Assembly (NCBI GenBank): GCA_000969725.1
Contig: JXSR01S011697.1
Origin: Ophiothrix spiculata
Lineage: Eukaryota; Echinodermata; Ophiuroidea; Amphilepidida; Ophiotrichidae
Reading direction: 5' to 3' (one strand)
Length of the DNA: 20,348 nt
A program made the position numbers and the translations under genes. How positions within the stretch are numbered: position 1 is the stretch's first letter; each line of letters begins with the position of its first letter. Below the pieces are notes generated by a model. It was given only the letters and a program-made list of their open reading frames with translations. It was not told the origin of the DNA and did no database searches. This document shows, piece by piece, positions 1 through 9,175 of this stretch.

Positions 1-796
1 CACACGTAATTTAAAAATCTGTCACAAAAATGGACCAAAATGACAATTGCTTATTTATCAGATGCATAAACTATCTGACAAAACGGTGAGTGATTATAAA
101 ATAAAACATGACACAACATTATCCATGCATGAGTTTTTATTCTATTGTCTAATCACAGGATGCATCCCCATAATCAACTGGTTACTGGCAGGTTACTGGT
201 GCATATAAATTATTTCTTTCTGGATCTATAGTCATTATAATAGGGATGGTTTTATTTTGGTTTGCCATTCGTAACTGTAAGATAATCCTGTGGTAGTCCT
301 TTATGACAGGACTAAATTGGAATCAAGGTGCCCCGTCTAGTCGGGGTACCAGTGAAAAGCAATTACGTCTTGGCTATGTCCAAAATAAATCCTAATGCAC
401 ACTTTATGTTACATTTTCAGTTATTTTCCAGGGAAGGGGCGCAAAAGATATTGGCAAATATCATCTGCATTCTGTTTTTTCAGCAAATCTCACACCCAGC
501 TCCGGCCCGCTTTATCACTTCTGTACACATTCAATGATTTCGTTTCAACATAATTTTACGCAAAATGTCACAAGTTTTGAGTACGTAGCGTGCATTTATA
601 AAATATCGGTAATTTATTGCAGAAATTGCCAAACTTGCTCCGAAAATTGATGAAAGAAACTCCAGGTTGATTGATTTGAGAAAATTTAGAGACGGTCCAA
701 AACATGTATAATAGAATTTCTATAATACATTTACATGTGATCCTCATTTTCTGTTGAAATTCAAATTAACAGGTTCCTTGAGCATTGTAAACATAG
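1..796. other. A+T-rich stretch without recognised gene
   Basis: No coding region, RNA gene or transposon end is recognised here. The only structure seen is a short GC-rich hairpin at about 327-350, in which GGTGCCCCG and CGGGGTACC flank a 6-nt loop. A 69-codon open frame over 328-537 starts inside that hairpin but matches no family I know and has no second copy in the window to test it against, so I do not call it a gene. Splice-acceptor-like pyrimidine tracts ending in CAG occur near 420 and 482, as expected by chance in such sequence. Confidence 0.5.
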
Positions 797-1352
797 GAAG
801 ACAAGAAACCTCATCTTCTAATGAAAAGCACGTATTGCACAAAGAGCCATGATTGAACAACAAAATAGATTTCTTACTTTTAAAGAGTACTTTTAAGAAA
901 AACTCATTACTGGTGCATTACAATAGGGTGCATGCATACTTCAAAGTACTTGATCCTTCCAATGAGGCAAGCTCATAAACACTAGACGTTTGTGGGCGTA
1001 AGATAACAGATTATTGAACACAGCCCATTCCATTACCAATATCATTCATCCAAGTCTTCTACTGTTTTGTTTTTCAATGCCGAGAAACTGATGGATTGAA
1101 AACTAGGGTAAAATTATGAGGATTGAGAGACACTTTCTCAACAAGGTTATCTAATAAAGAACACAGAATGTCGGCAAATCGAATGAGAAATGTAAAAGTT
1201 TTGTAAAGGTCGTTGCTCATTTCTCAATTCGTCTAGTACATGTACTTTGCATTTCTGACCTAGATTAAATCATGAAAGTAGGAGCTAGACACTACCCCCC
1301 CTGTCATGATTATATTTACTGTTATTTTTTAGTTTCAGAAATGAGTTAGTCA
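797..1352. repeat. Dispersed/tandem repeat unit U1 (about 560 bp)
   Basis: This is the first and cleanest copy of a unit that recurs through the window. Landmarks in order are AAGAAACCTCATCTTCTAATG near 803, GTGCATTACAATAGGG near 913, GATAACAGATTATTGAACAC near 1002, GAGGATTGAGAGACACTTT near 1117, and TTTCTGACCTAGATTAAATC followed by TTTCAGAAATGAG near 1335. Another copy begins directly after it at 1353. The unit has no conserved reading frame. It is bounded by comparison with its neighbours, not by terminal repeats, so it looks like a tandemly amplified sequence, not a single transposon. Confidence 0.75.
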
Positions 1353-1534
1353 AGAAACCTCATCTTCTAATGATAAGCACGTATTGCACAAAGAGCCATG
1401 ATTGAACAACAAAATAGATGTCTTGCTTTCAAAGAGCACTTTTAAGAAACAAATCATTACTGGTGCATTACAATAGGGAGCATGCATACTTCATAGTACT
1501 TGATCCTTCCAATGAGACAAGTTCATAAACACTA

Positions 1535-2959
1535 TAGTATTTTTTTAAAGTCCCGGCACCTCTTGCATAATGACACAGGGAGAGCATATTTTGATTAGAT
1601 AAGGACAAGGATCCTCTCATGAATAAGTTCAATCCCTGCATGCATTGCAGTTAATGTGAAGTTTGATTTATAGGTCTATGTATTAACTGTGGGGCAACTA
1701 ACTTGACTACTTGTACAGCAAAGATTATTGGTACCGTATATTATCTGTTAAGGGTACGAGGAAGCCATATGCTCAGGAAAATGTGAATCCTAACTATTTT
1801 TCAATCATGAAAAGATAAATAGTTTCCACTGCCTTTGCGGGGACTCGAACCATAGATTATGGCGGGGGTAGTCATGCATTACGAAGCGAGAGATCTACCG
1901 CTGAGCTATCAAGGTAGCGTTGAGATAGTGAACTAAAATCTAAAACATAAACATTAAAATGCCGTATTTTTCTTTTGTTTACATACAAAATGCAATTGGA
2001 ATGCTCAATTTGTAAGTAAATTATGCGAATGCGTATATCAGACAAAATGTAGATAATGTAGATACTTAAAACAGGCAATTCACAGCTCAAATAGGGCAAA
2101 CTCAGAGTCGTAATTCACGTCCGGATTTTCGGGCAAAACAACCCGGGTTTGTTACATTATCATTCAAAATCAACTCAGCATATTTATAAAATATTGTTTG
2201 TAATTCAATAAGAAGTATCAAGCCTACAATCTGTCAAAATTTGAAACCAGACAAATTGTTCGAACATCATGAAATTATGAGGTTTCGACGAAAAAGGGTC
2301 AACTTTTTCGAAGTAGTCTTTAGGCGTCATTTTGACCTTGATAATGGACGTGAAATTTCTAGTAAAGTTCCATGTATAAACTAGAGACTCTATTCAATAT
2401 GTACGCCAAAATTGTGATATTCTGATAGGTGTAAATAGGTAAAAACTTGCAATAAACATGAAATTCAGCCGAGCGAGACGTTTTTAGGGACTGTAGCCTT
2501 AAAAGCTGTTAACAGAGTAATGAGCATGAAAGGGTTTTATATGGTTCGGAGGATTTGAAAAGAATTGATATATGGATCAATGTAACGTGATCCAATATAG
2601 GCCAAACGAAAATGTCAATGTGTTGTGTACTTTTCTTTTTCTTTAACTACTTCATCATGATGGACATTTAAATGTTCCAAACAATGGTTCATTGAGGTAA
2701 TGTAATTTTATAAATGTAATAAAATTCATAATCAGCGAAGGAACAATTGGAAAATGTGTTTGAAGAAGTAATCAAATGATAATAAACACGTTAAAGCTTT
2801 TGTTTCCAATCAGATAACGTATACCATGATGTTTTACTTTATGGTCTTTCTCAACACTTCAATTCTATTGGTTGTATGAATGCAAATACTTTTACCTCTT
2901 ATCATGAATGGAAAGACCCATAACCTTAAATGAGGTGCCCTGGCTTAAAAAAATTATTA
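1535..2959. mobile_element. 1,425-bp TIR element with TA target-site duplication
   Basis: The ends are imperfect inverted repeats of about 28 bp. The left end is TAGTATTTTTTTAAAGTCCC then GGCACCTC. The right end, read on the minus strand, is TAATAATTTTTTTAAGCCAG then GGCACCTC. It is flanked by TA on both sides (1533-1534 and 2960-2961), and the matching place in U1 reads ACACTAGACG with a single TA, a natural empty site. A TA duplication fits the Tc1/mariner class, but no transposase motif was found inside, so this is a non-autonomous copy. It carries a tRNA-like sequence on the minus strand (1830-1916). The interior at 2100-2930 shows nothing else recognisable. Confidence 0.75.
1830..1916 (-). 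tRNA. tRNA-like sequence (pseudo-tRNA or SINE head), CGU-like anticodon
   Basis: Read on the minus strand it has an A box, TAGCTCAGCGGTAGA (1894-1908), and a perfect B box, GGTTCGAGTCC (1841-1851). The middle contains TTCGTAA, which would place a CGU (Thr) anticodon in a 7-base loop. Pairing is poor: the acceptor arms (TACCTTG with CAAAGGC) pair at only about four of seven positions, the anticodon stem is broken and the T stem is weak. The variable region is unusually long and C-rich. I read it as a decayed tRNA or tRNA-derived SINE head, not a working tRNA. Confidence 0.5.
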
Positions 2960-3096
2960 TAGACGTTTGATAACAGATTATTGAACACGACCCATTCCAT
3001 TATGCATATCATTCATCCAAGTTTTCTGCTGTGTAAGTACTGGTTGTTTTTTCAATGACCATAAACCGATTGCTTGAAAACGAGGGTAAAGTTAGA

Positions 3097-3260
3097 GGGG
3101 AGCGTGGCCGAGCGGTTAGAACACGGGTCTCGTAATACAGAGATTGTGGGTTCGAGCCCCGGGCCGGGCGGTTTTCGTCTCCTTGTTTCCTTGAGCAAAA
3201 AACTTTACTCTACTTGCTCCGTGGTCGGACAGTCACGTAAAGCAGTGGGTCCCCTGTACG
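3097..3260 (+). mobile_element. tRNA-derived SINE, full head plus tail
   Basis: The head has a pol III A box (TGGCCGAGCGG, 3105-3115) and B box (GGTTCGAGCCC, 3149-3159). The anticodon region GTCTCGTAATACAGAGATTG resembles tRNA-Thr(CGU) with one inserted base. A tRNA-unrelated body follows, with CCTTGAGCAA (3189-3198), AACTTTACTC and CTCCGTGGTCGGACAGTCAC, ending near 3260. A related body without head lies at about 15881-15962, which supports a SINE family over a lone pseudo-tRNA. The insertion interrupts repeat U2. No clear target duplication and no poly-A tail are visible, so the 3' end is approximate. No open frame is expected in such an element. Confidence 0.75.
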
Positions 3261-3590
3261 AATATAATAAACAACATAAAATGCCACATGATACGTGATT
3301 GTGAATGTGATACTAGTAGATAAACTGTGTCTTCAATCATTTTCCATTTCGCCTTTTGCGCCGAAAGTGAAATATATTAGACAAAGGTCGTTGATCATTT
3401 CTCAATTCGCACGGTAATTTGCATTTCTGTCCTAGAATAAATCATGAAAGTAGGAGCTAGACACTAACTCTTCCTTTCATGATTATATTTACTGTTATTT
3501 TCAGTTTCAGATATGGGTTTAATGTAGATCTCTTGTGTATCAAAAACAACTGATCACTAACTTTGAAAAATAGGATATTTAAGAATGGCA

Positions 3591-4100
3591 TTACGTTTAT
3601 ACAATGGAACTAAAAAGAATGAAAAGATATGCTCTTAAGATTTCAGAGATAGGCAAAACAATGGGCCACTAATATAATTATTTGGAAAATAATTTTTCTG
3701 GTTAGTTAACTACATGCAGAGGAAAATACATTGAAATAAGTTAGCACACCGGATTCATTATGTTTTACACACTCCTACAAAGTAATCATGTCTCCTCGCC
3801 AACATCTGTTTTTTTGACTTGTTGAATGTATGCTTCATTTATCGCATCCAGACAAAACATCTGTTATATATAAAATATAACAGGACTGACCATGTCCCTA
3901 AACATATATGATTATGACCGAAAGGTAGTTTGGTCCATTTTCACAGATGGACTTCACCATATATGAAGTTGAGTCCGCTCTCCATCAATCCAATCTTTTG
4001 TTTGTGCATAATTTGAGAACTGCAGTTGAAAGAGAGATTTTAAGATGTCAATAAATGATTGTTAAGTTTTTTTTATTTCTGCAATTTCCAAGATAAAAAA
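3591..4100. other. Non-coding A+T-rich spacer
   Basis: No gene or transposon end is recognised. A short inverted repeat, CTGTTATAT and ATATAACAG around a 5-base loop, lies at about 3860-3882. The sequence is not repeated elsewhere in the window as far as I can see. It ends where the 6-kb duplication begins. Confidence 0.5.
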
Positions 4101-4530
4101 ATCAAATCTCAGAAACCACAATCTAGCGAGTTTTTATTTTTGGCAACATTAAATCGATAGCAGATAGTTACTTGAAACTTTGAACTACATGACATAAATA
4201 AAAGCTCCGTGGCTTATCTCAAGTACTTTTTGAACACCTATGCATGACATGATTAAGTGTTTTTAACAACATTGCAAAGTATAGATATAATTTAGTTGAT
4301 AAAAAATTGAACGTGCTTTATTTTAATTAAATAGATTAATGAAAATTGCCATCGGTGTTTTTCAATACATTTTGACGTTTCTTATGCTTTGAATAATCTG
4401 CACGATATTCTTCTTTAAGTACATGCCTAGTATTGTAAAACCAAAGATCTTTGGTAAAACCCAAAGCATGTGATCACCATTCTCCACAATATTTAAATTT
4501 GAAATCCCCTGAGCTATATAAACATACGAG

Positions 4531-5040
4531 ACCAAGAAACACCATTTTCTAATGATAACACCTGAGCTAATTGAAAAAAAGAATACGGAACCTGATTTAA
4601 CAAAAAAACAAAGATTTCGTTTTTCAAAAGACGCACTGCCGAAAGCAACCGGTGCATTACAATAGGGTGGAGAATGGCATGCGTGCATCAACCCTCTAAT
4701 GAGACAAACACTACAAGTTCAAGTATGTGCGTAAAATAACAGGTAATTTCACAGCCCATTTCCATTACGCAAATCATTAGCCCAACGTTTCAGTTCTGTA
4801 AGTACTTTCCATTACGCAAATCATTAGTCCAACGTTTTAGTTCAGTAAGTACTGCTATTCTTATGTGGAGGAGCTGGTGACTTAAAATCAAAGATGAGAT
4901 AACAAGGATTGATGGACAGTAACCCAGGCTATATAATAAACAACATAAAATGCCACATGATACGTGATTGTGAATGTGATACTAGTAGATAAACTGTGTC
5001 TTCAATCATTTTCCATTTCGCCTTTTAGATACATTTATTT
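4531..5040. repeat. Repeat unit U3
   Basis: It begins with ACCAAGAAACACCATTTTCT and contains GGTGCATTACAATAGGGTGG near 4651, CTCTAATGAGACAAACACTA near 4694 and CATGATACGTGATTGTGAAT near 4955. It corresponds to U6 in copy 2, including the target site ATTTCACA (4746-4753), which is single here and duplicated around an insertion there. The 3' part is near-identical to 3263-3356. A 109-codon minus-strand open frame over 4362-4691 is not preserved in copy 2, so it is not called. Confidence 0.75.
4760..4853. repeat. 47-bp tandem duplication inside U3
   Basis: Two adjacent 47-bp copies (4760-4806 and 4807-4853) start TTCCATTACGCAAATCATTA and end GTAAGTACT, differing at about four positions. The corresponding place in copy 2 (about 11332-11370) has only one, so the doubling is private to copy 1 or was lost from copy 2. 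Confidence 0.85.
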
Positions 5041-5094
5041 ACACTGCTTGCTGCTTTTTCCAAACTTTCTGATTTCAAATCTTTTCACAATAAG

Positions 5095-5790
5095 TTACTG
5101 AGCTTGAGAAATTATTACTAACACAAGAAAAACAATCTTCAGACGATAGATTAATACTCTTATCAACAAAACAGAATAAGAAACATGATGTTGAACAGCA
5201 AAAAGATTTCAAAGACTCGCATCTGAGAGTACTCGTGCAAAACAATAGCACAATGTGATCTCACAAAGTAGAACGAAAAAAAAAGACATAAACATATAAT
5301 AGCAAACTTGATTTCAAAGAGGGTCGCCAAAAGCAACTAGTGGGTCTCAAAAGCACGGTGAATGACATGCATACTCAAGCCTACTTCACCCCTGTAAGGA
5401 GAAAAATTTATAAACACTACACGTTTTGAACACAAGATAACAGTATACCGTATTTTACCAGCCCATTTGCATTACGTAAGTCATTCACTCAAGAATTCCA
5501 CTCGGTAAGAAATGTTTTTCTTATACAGATGAGTTTAACGGCATAAATTCAAAATAGAAAATGAGGATTAATAGAACCTTTTAACCCATAACTTGAACAT
5601 CATGGAATGTCGGTTTGTATGTGAATGTAATAGATAAACTTCGACTTTGTTCAATTTCCGTCTTAACCTGTTATTTTTATTCCTGACCTAGATTGTATTT
5701 ATTGTTTTTAGGCTTCGGAAATAAACAAATATGATGCAGATTCCTTGTCTTTCAAAAACGACTTATCACTAACTTTAGAAAATAACTTCA
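5095..5790. repeat. Repeat unit U4
   Basis: This is a diverged member of the unit family. It has ACATAAACATATAATAGCAA near 5286, CATGCATACTCAAGCCTACT near 5367, AAACACTACACGTTTTGAAC near 5414 and CCTGACCTAGATTGTATTTA near 5683. It is closest to U5 (about 5922-6495) directly downstream and to U7 (about 12890-13560) in copy 2. No conserved frame is seen. Confidence 0.75.
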
Positions 5791-5921
5791 TTCATTGATT
5801 TTATTTTCAAAGTTTCAACCTATACGCAAGTTACAATAATAACTTTTTAGAACCAATAAAAGTTATTCCGACACAATATCAAAGCTAAAAAGTAATACAA
5901 GTGTCACTTATTCAAATGTCA

Positions 5922-6495
5922 GATTTCAAACACGTGCATCCGAGAATACAGGGCAATACAATAAAGTAGAACGAAGAAAAAAAGACATAAACATATAATA
6001 GCAAACTTGATTTCAAATGGGACTGCCTAGAGCAACTAATATAGTATAGTGGGTTACAAAAGCATGGTGAATGACATGCATACTCAAGCCTAAGCTTCAC
6101 CCCTCTAAGGAGACACATTTATAAACACTACACGTTTTGAACATAAGATAACAGTATACCGTCTTTTACCAGCCCATTTCCTTTACGTAAGTCATTCACT
6201 CAAGAATTCTCCTCTATATGAAATGTTTTTGCAATACAGATGAGTTTAATGGCATAAAGTCAAAATAAAATAATGAGGATTGATAGACACTTTTAACACA
6301 TAAACATCACGTCGCGTCGTGTGTGAATGTACAGGTAGATACACTTCGACTTTGTTCAATTTCTATCTTGACCTCCATGTCCAATTTCCATATTTACATT
6401 CCTGATCTAGATCGTATTTATTGTGTATAGGCTTCAGAAATAAACGAATATGATACTCCTTGTCTATCAAATACGACTGATCACTAACTTTAATA
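5922..6495. repeat. Repeat unit U5
   Basis: It is nearly the same as U4 through most of its length, for example AAAAAGACATAAACATATAA and CACTACACGTTTTGAACATA, so U4 and U5 are a local tandem pair. Copy 2 shows one corresponding unit (U7). The stretch 5790-5921 between them is A+T-rich and partly matches 13585-13640. Confidence 0.75.
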
Positions 6496-6626
6496 AATAA
6501 ATTGAGGGTGTTTTTTTTAAAGAAAGGTTTTTACGACGGGAATTCATAACAATGGTAGATTTTAACGGGTTCGCCGTCGGACAAGTTTTGAACTGTCAAG
6601 CTTTCGTCAGTAGTCGCCTTCGGGAA

Positions 6627-6656
6627 GACTCTTTTAAGAGTAACAAGAAACAAGAA
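6627..6656 (+). promoter_or_regulatory. Decayed second histone-type stem-loop
   Basis: GACTCTTTTAAGAGT forms the same fold as the canonical loop at 6740, with one compensatory change (G-C to A-T at the second pair). It is followed by AACAAGAAACAAGAA, which resembles the CAAGAAAGA downstream element. The preceding GCCTTCGGGAAG also parallels GCCTTCAGAAAG before the canonical loop. I read it as a duplicated, diverged copy. Confidence 0.5.
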
Positions 6657-6739
6657 CGTATCCTATAAGAACAATACATTAGAGGTTAAGGGAAACCTAC
6701 TTTTGTGTGAATCTGTTGGCAAGGGGCGGCCTTCAGAAA

Positions 6740-6775
6740 GGCTCTTTTCAGAGCCACCACAATCTCAAAGAGGTG
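6740..6775 (+). promoter_or_regulatory. Canonical histone-mRNA 3' stem-loop with purine-rich downstream element
   Basis: The sequence AAAGGCTCTTTTCAGAGCC followed by ACCAC has a 6-bp stem (GGCTCT/AGAGCC), a TTTC loop and the ACCA cleavage context that define the 3' end of replication-dependent histone mRNAs in animals. A purine-rich CTCAAAGAGGTG about 9 bases further on could stand for the U7-binding histone downstream element. No histone coding sequence was found upstream, so it is a captured or coincidental 3' end. The loop, stem and ACCAC together make coincidence unlikely. Confidence 0.7.
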
Positions 6776-6994
6776 ATCTGCTTTTAGCACTGTTGGCAAG
6801 GGGCAGCCTTCATTGAATTGCTCATGCGATTCATCAGTAGGAAGTGACGGCCCACATGTCTTTATAATAATATTTGTCCTGAAGAAGTCAGAGCTACTCC
6901 TGACGGAAGCTTGACAGTTCAAAACTTGTCCGACGGCGACCCGTTAAAATATACCATTGAAATTGAGATTTTTTCAAAGTTTCAAAGTGTCACT

Positions 6995-7890
6995 TAAATT
7001 TAAAAATTAACTATTGATGATAATAATGATAATACTGAAAAGGAAAGACGTTTTATAAGTTAAATGCCTATGATCTAAAATAAATTAATGTTTATAATTC
7101 ATACTACAATATTATTATTGTACGATTTCTTCTTTTCGTGAATTTATTGTTATTGATACAATTTGCATGGATATTTTTCTAATAAAGTGAAATATTTCAT
7201 GATTAAAATTAAAAGTTGAGTGATTTGTAGGATATGGTATTGATCATTTTATTTGATTAAATAGGCTCCATACAAATGCAAATAAATGTTAGATATGTGT
7301 CACCGGAAAATATTACGATAACATCACTGCGATCAATGTTCTAGAATAATGCATGCCATTTTAACCTAATGTCTATGGATTAACCTACTAACCGAAATAG
7401 ATGGTACGAGCACACCCAGATGTCACCAATATTTTAATATCCTTCAACAGCACACGCTTTGCATTAGTCTTAATATTTTGTTTCAAATTTGTAAAACACG
7501 TTGATTTGTTTTATGATAAATTTCAAGATGGAACCCAAATCGGAGACTATGCTAGCTTTCTTCTGGAATCAATTTTGTGGTAATGAGGTGTTAAATTAAA
7601 AAGAGAAGAAAAATGCAATGTACTTTTTAAGGTTTATTTGTTTGAATTTCTTCCCAAGTTCCAATAAAATTGAGAATTCCATTTCTACTTTCAAAAATAA
7701 CTAAATACTAGAGTAAACAGACATCAGATCCAATCCAGGGCCATATAAATATCGAGCAATCGTTTTGAATATTTTGGGAAAGTGTCTGTTGCTTTTTTTA
7801 TACAAGTAAATATTATCGCATAAGGAATTGTATAACCCTTCCACAGACCAGGGGCAAAAGGAGACGCTGTTCTTCTTGCTTACTTCTGAT
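6995..7890. repeat. Unique block shared by the two 6-kb copies
   Basis: This block matches 13640-14410 closely, for example GTTTATAATTCATACTACAA and GGTACGAGCACACCCAGATG. No RNA or protein family is recognised. A 60-codon frame starting at 7401 is cut by a TGA in the second copy after about 28 codons, so it is not conserved as protein. The strip at 6960-6994 is transitional. Confidence 0.7.
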
Positions 7891-7989
7891 GTCAAGTGAC
7901 ACTTACAACTGCCTACAAAGTGTTACACAAGTTGTCAATAGATTCATTTATACTACTTTCCACGATAATCCTGAACTTACAGTGGAGTC

Positions 7990-8150
7990 TATATGTGTAC
8001 CGCCGCAGCAAATGGGTCCAGTTGTCGACTCCTACATGTTGCTCATTGTAGCATATCTGATGTATACAAATACCATACATTAGATATGCTACAAGGAGCA
8101 ACATGTACGAGCCGACAACTGGACCCTTTTGCCGCGGCGGTACACATATA
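7990..8150. repeat. Long near-perfect hairpin (about 75-bp arms)
   Basis: Arms at 7990-8064 and about 8075-8150 are reverse complements with few mismatches, separated by a loop of about 10 bases. The outer ends are TATATGTGTACCGCCG and CGGCGGTACACATATA. If the flanking TA pairs are the target duplication, this is a foldback or Tc1/mariner-type MITE. The whole interval 7891-8150 is absent from copy 2, where GATG continues directly into CTCCAACT. Open frames on opposite strands here encode the same peptide only because of the palindrome. Confidence 0.8.
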
Positions 8151-8330
8151 TGCTCCAACTGAGTGATCTTCTCTTGAAGACGAAGACGATTTCTCCAACG
8201 ACCTCAAGAACCATCTTGAAAAGTGAAAATTCACATTTTGCATGTACAGGATGTCCAAAAATTAACTACACTTTGTAAAATGCTTATAACTTTGAAACCG
8301 AGTTTCGCATGGCAACTAGAGACATATGTA

Positions 8331-8335
8331 TAATA

Positions 8336-8366
<31 letters not shown>

Positions 8367-8367
8367 T
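8331..8367. repeat. (TAA)n microsatellite
   Basis: About twelve TAA/ATA repeats with one TAG interruption, inside the mariner-like element just after its left TIR. Confidence 0.95.
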
Positions 8368-8879
8368 GCCGCTTTTATAATGCGCAATTAAAATCTAGAC
8401 ATATTACTCTATGCGCAAATGTACTCTATGTATTGATAGAGGAGACTTGTAGAATTATTTTGGTATCAAACATGAAGCAATTACCATTTTTGAAAATCTC
8501 GTTCAACGTAAATTACGTCAAACGTAAAGAGCGCACTTTCATACTGAGAAGAAAAATAAATGTGCGACTCACATGTTAGGGAGGGATCAATGGTTGGAGA
8601 CCGGAGAACCATTCATGAATATTTTAAGTACCTTTTCAGCGAAACAACTTTTACGATGTTAATTCTTAATAATTACATACTGCTCATTAAAATGTTTTTC
8701 ATTTGTCAATGCGCAACTCTAGCATAATGCTTTTCTTTAAATGGCGCACAACAGCATTAGCCTTAACACACATTCAAAGTTACACTCGCAGGGACATACT
8801 AAATTACCTCTTTCTTATTAGAATTAAGCTGCCTAGTATTTCAGAATATGTTTTAGATGGCCTCCTTGCAGATTTCAAC

Positions 8880-9175
8880 ATTCTTTGACTCTAACGACAA
8901 AGTTCTGGACGTCTGTGCATATGTTCTTCATGAGCTTCCTGTTTTCACTGGCAATGTTCGGTTTCAGATCAGGAATAGTCTAAGGTGTTGAGATGTACTG
9001 TCCTTAAAATAACCCAAAAAAGTAATCGGGCGGACTTTAATCATGAGAGTGAAAGGGCCAGGTTATTTTCTTGTCTTGAGCGATATGATTCTTCATAAAA
9101 AAATTATAAAGCAATTCTAAACGGTTTAGCTGTATGAGGCGTCATGTCGTCATGGTGAAGTGGCAGAAGAGTGTC
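8880..9175 (-). pseudogene. Mariner-type transposase remnant (C-terminal half of catalytic domain)
   Basis: Transposases of this family cut and paste their own element at TA sites with a DDD/E catalytic triad. On the minus strand, 9129-9148 encodes DMTPHTA, matching the second-aspartate motif (compare DGATPHTA). After about 34 residues, 9055-9060 begins WPFHSHD, matching the WPPRSPD third-aspartate motif. SPPDYFF and, one frame away, GYFKDS follow, matching the DFFLWGYLKD signature. A helical tail follows with LKPNIASENRKLMKNI and, after a few residues, VVRVKEC. At least one stop separates the two catalytic motifs, another follows the third aspartate, and at least two frameshifts are needed to follow it. 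The spacing suggests a DD34D-like family, but frameshifts make the count uncertain. Confidence 0.75.

Larger units (their letters stand above)
1353..3590. repeat. Repeat unit U2, interrupted by two insertions
   Basis: U2 follows U1 head to tail. Segment 1353-1534 matches 801-982 closely. The match stops at ACAC-TA, resumes at TA-GACG (2960 onward), matches 984-1115 to about 3096, and after the SINE continues from about 3263 to 3590. Removing the 1,425-bp TA-flanked element and the SINE restores a unit of roughly 600-670 bp. The last segment shares about 95 nearly identical bases with 4932-5026 in U3. Near 3440-3484 a hairpin with AATCATGAAAG and CTTTCATGATT arms is conserved with U1. Confidence 0.75.
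6550..6959. mobile_element. 410-bp TIR element carrying histone-type 3' stem-loops
   Basis: The two ends are near-perfect inverted repeats of about 55-70 bp: CAATGGTA, ATTTTAACGGGT, CGCCGTCGGACAAGTTTTGA, ACTGTCAAGCTT. No clean target duplication is visible. The interior contains a canonical histone 3' stem-loop (6740-6755) and a decayed second one (6627-6642). A direct repeat, CTGTTGGCAAGGGGC then GCCTTCA, occurs at about 6713-6735 and 6792-6813. The right end contains a hammerhead-like CTGAAGA and GTCAG/CTGAC stem. A 78-codon minus-strand frame spans the interior but matches nothing known. The equivalent place in copy 2 (near 13560-13640) lacks the element. Its superfamily is unknown. Confidence 0.7.

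Noticed and set aside
328..537. 69-codon plus-strand frame near the left edge
   Set aside because: No recognisable family, no second copy to test, and it starts in a small hairpin.
3074..3298. 74-codon plus-strand frame over the SINE
   Set aside because: It covers the tRNA-derived head and tail of the SINE, which is not protein coding.
4362..4691. 109-codon minus-strand open frame, the longest but one in the window
   Set aside because: The homologous stretch in copy 2 has deletions that break the frame, and no family match is recognised.
6686..6922. 78-codon minus-strand open frame within the histone-loop element
   Set aside because: It lies across the stem-loop and direct repeats, matches no known protein, and its start lies near the right TIR. 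Probably fortuitous.
7401..7583. 60-codon plus-strand open frame in a block shared by both 6-kb copies
   Set aside because: In the second copy (about 14020) the same frame meets a TGA after about 28 codons and then shifts, so the protein is not conserved.
7889..8158. Overlapping small ORFs on opposite strands with near-identical peptides
   Set aside because: Explained entirely by the long inverted repeat at 7990-8150.
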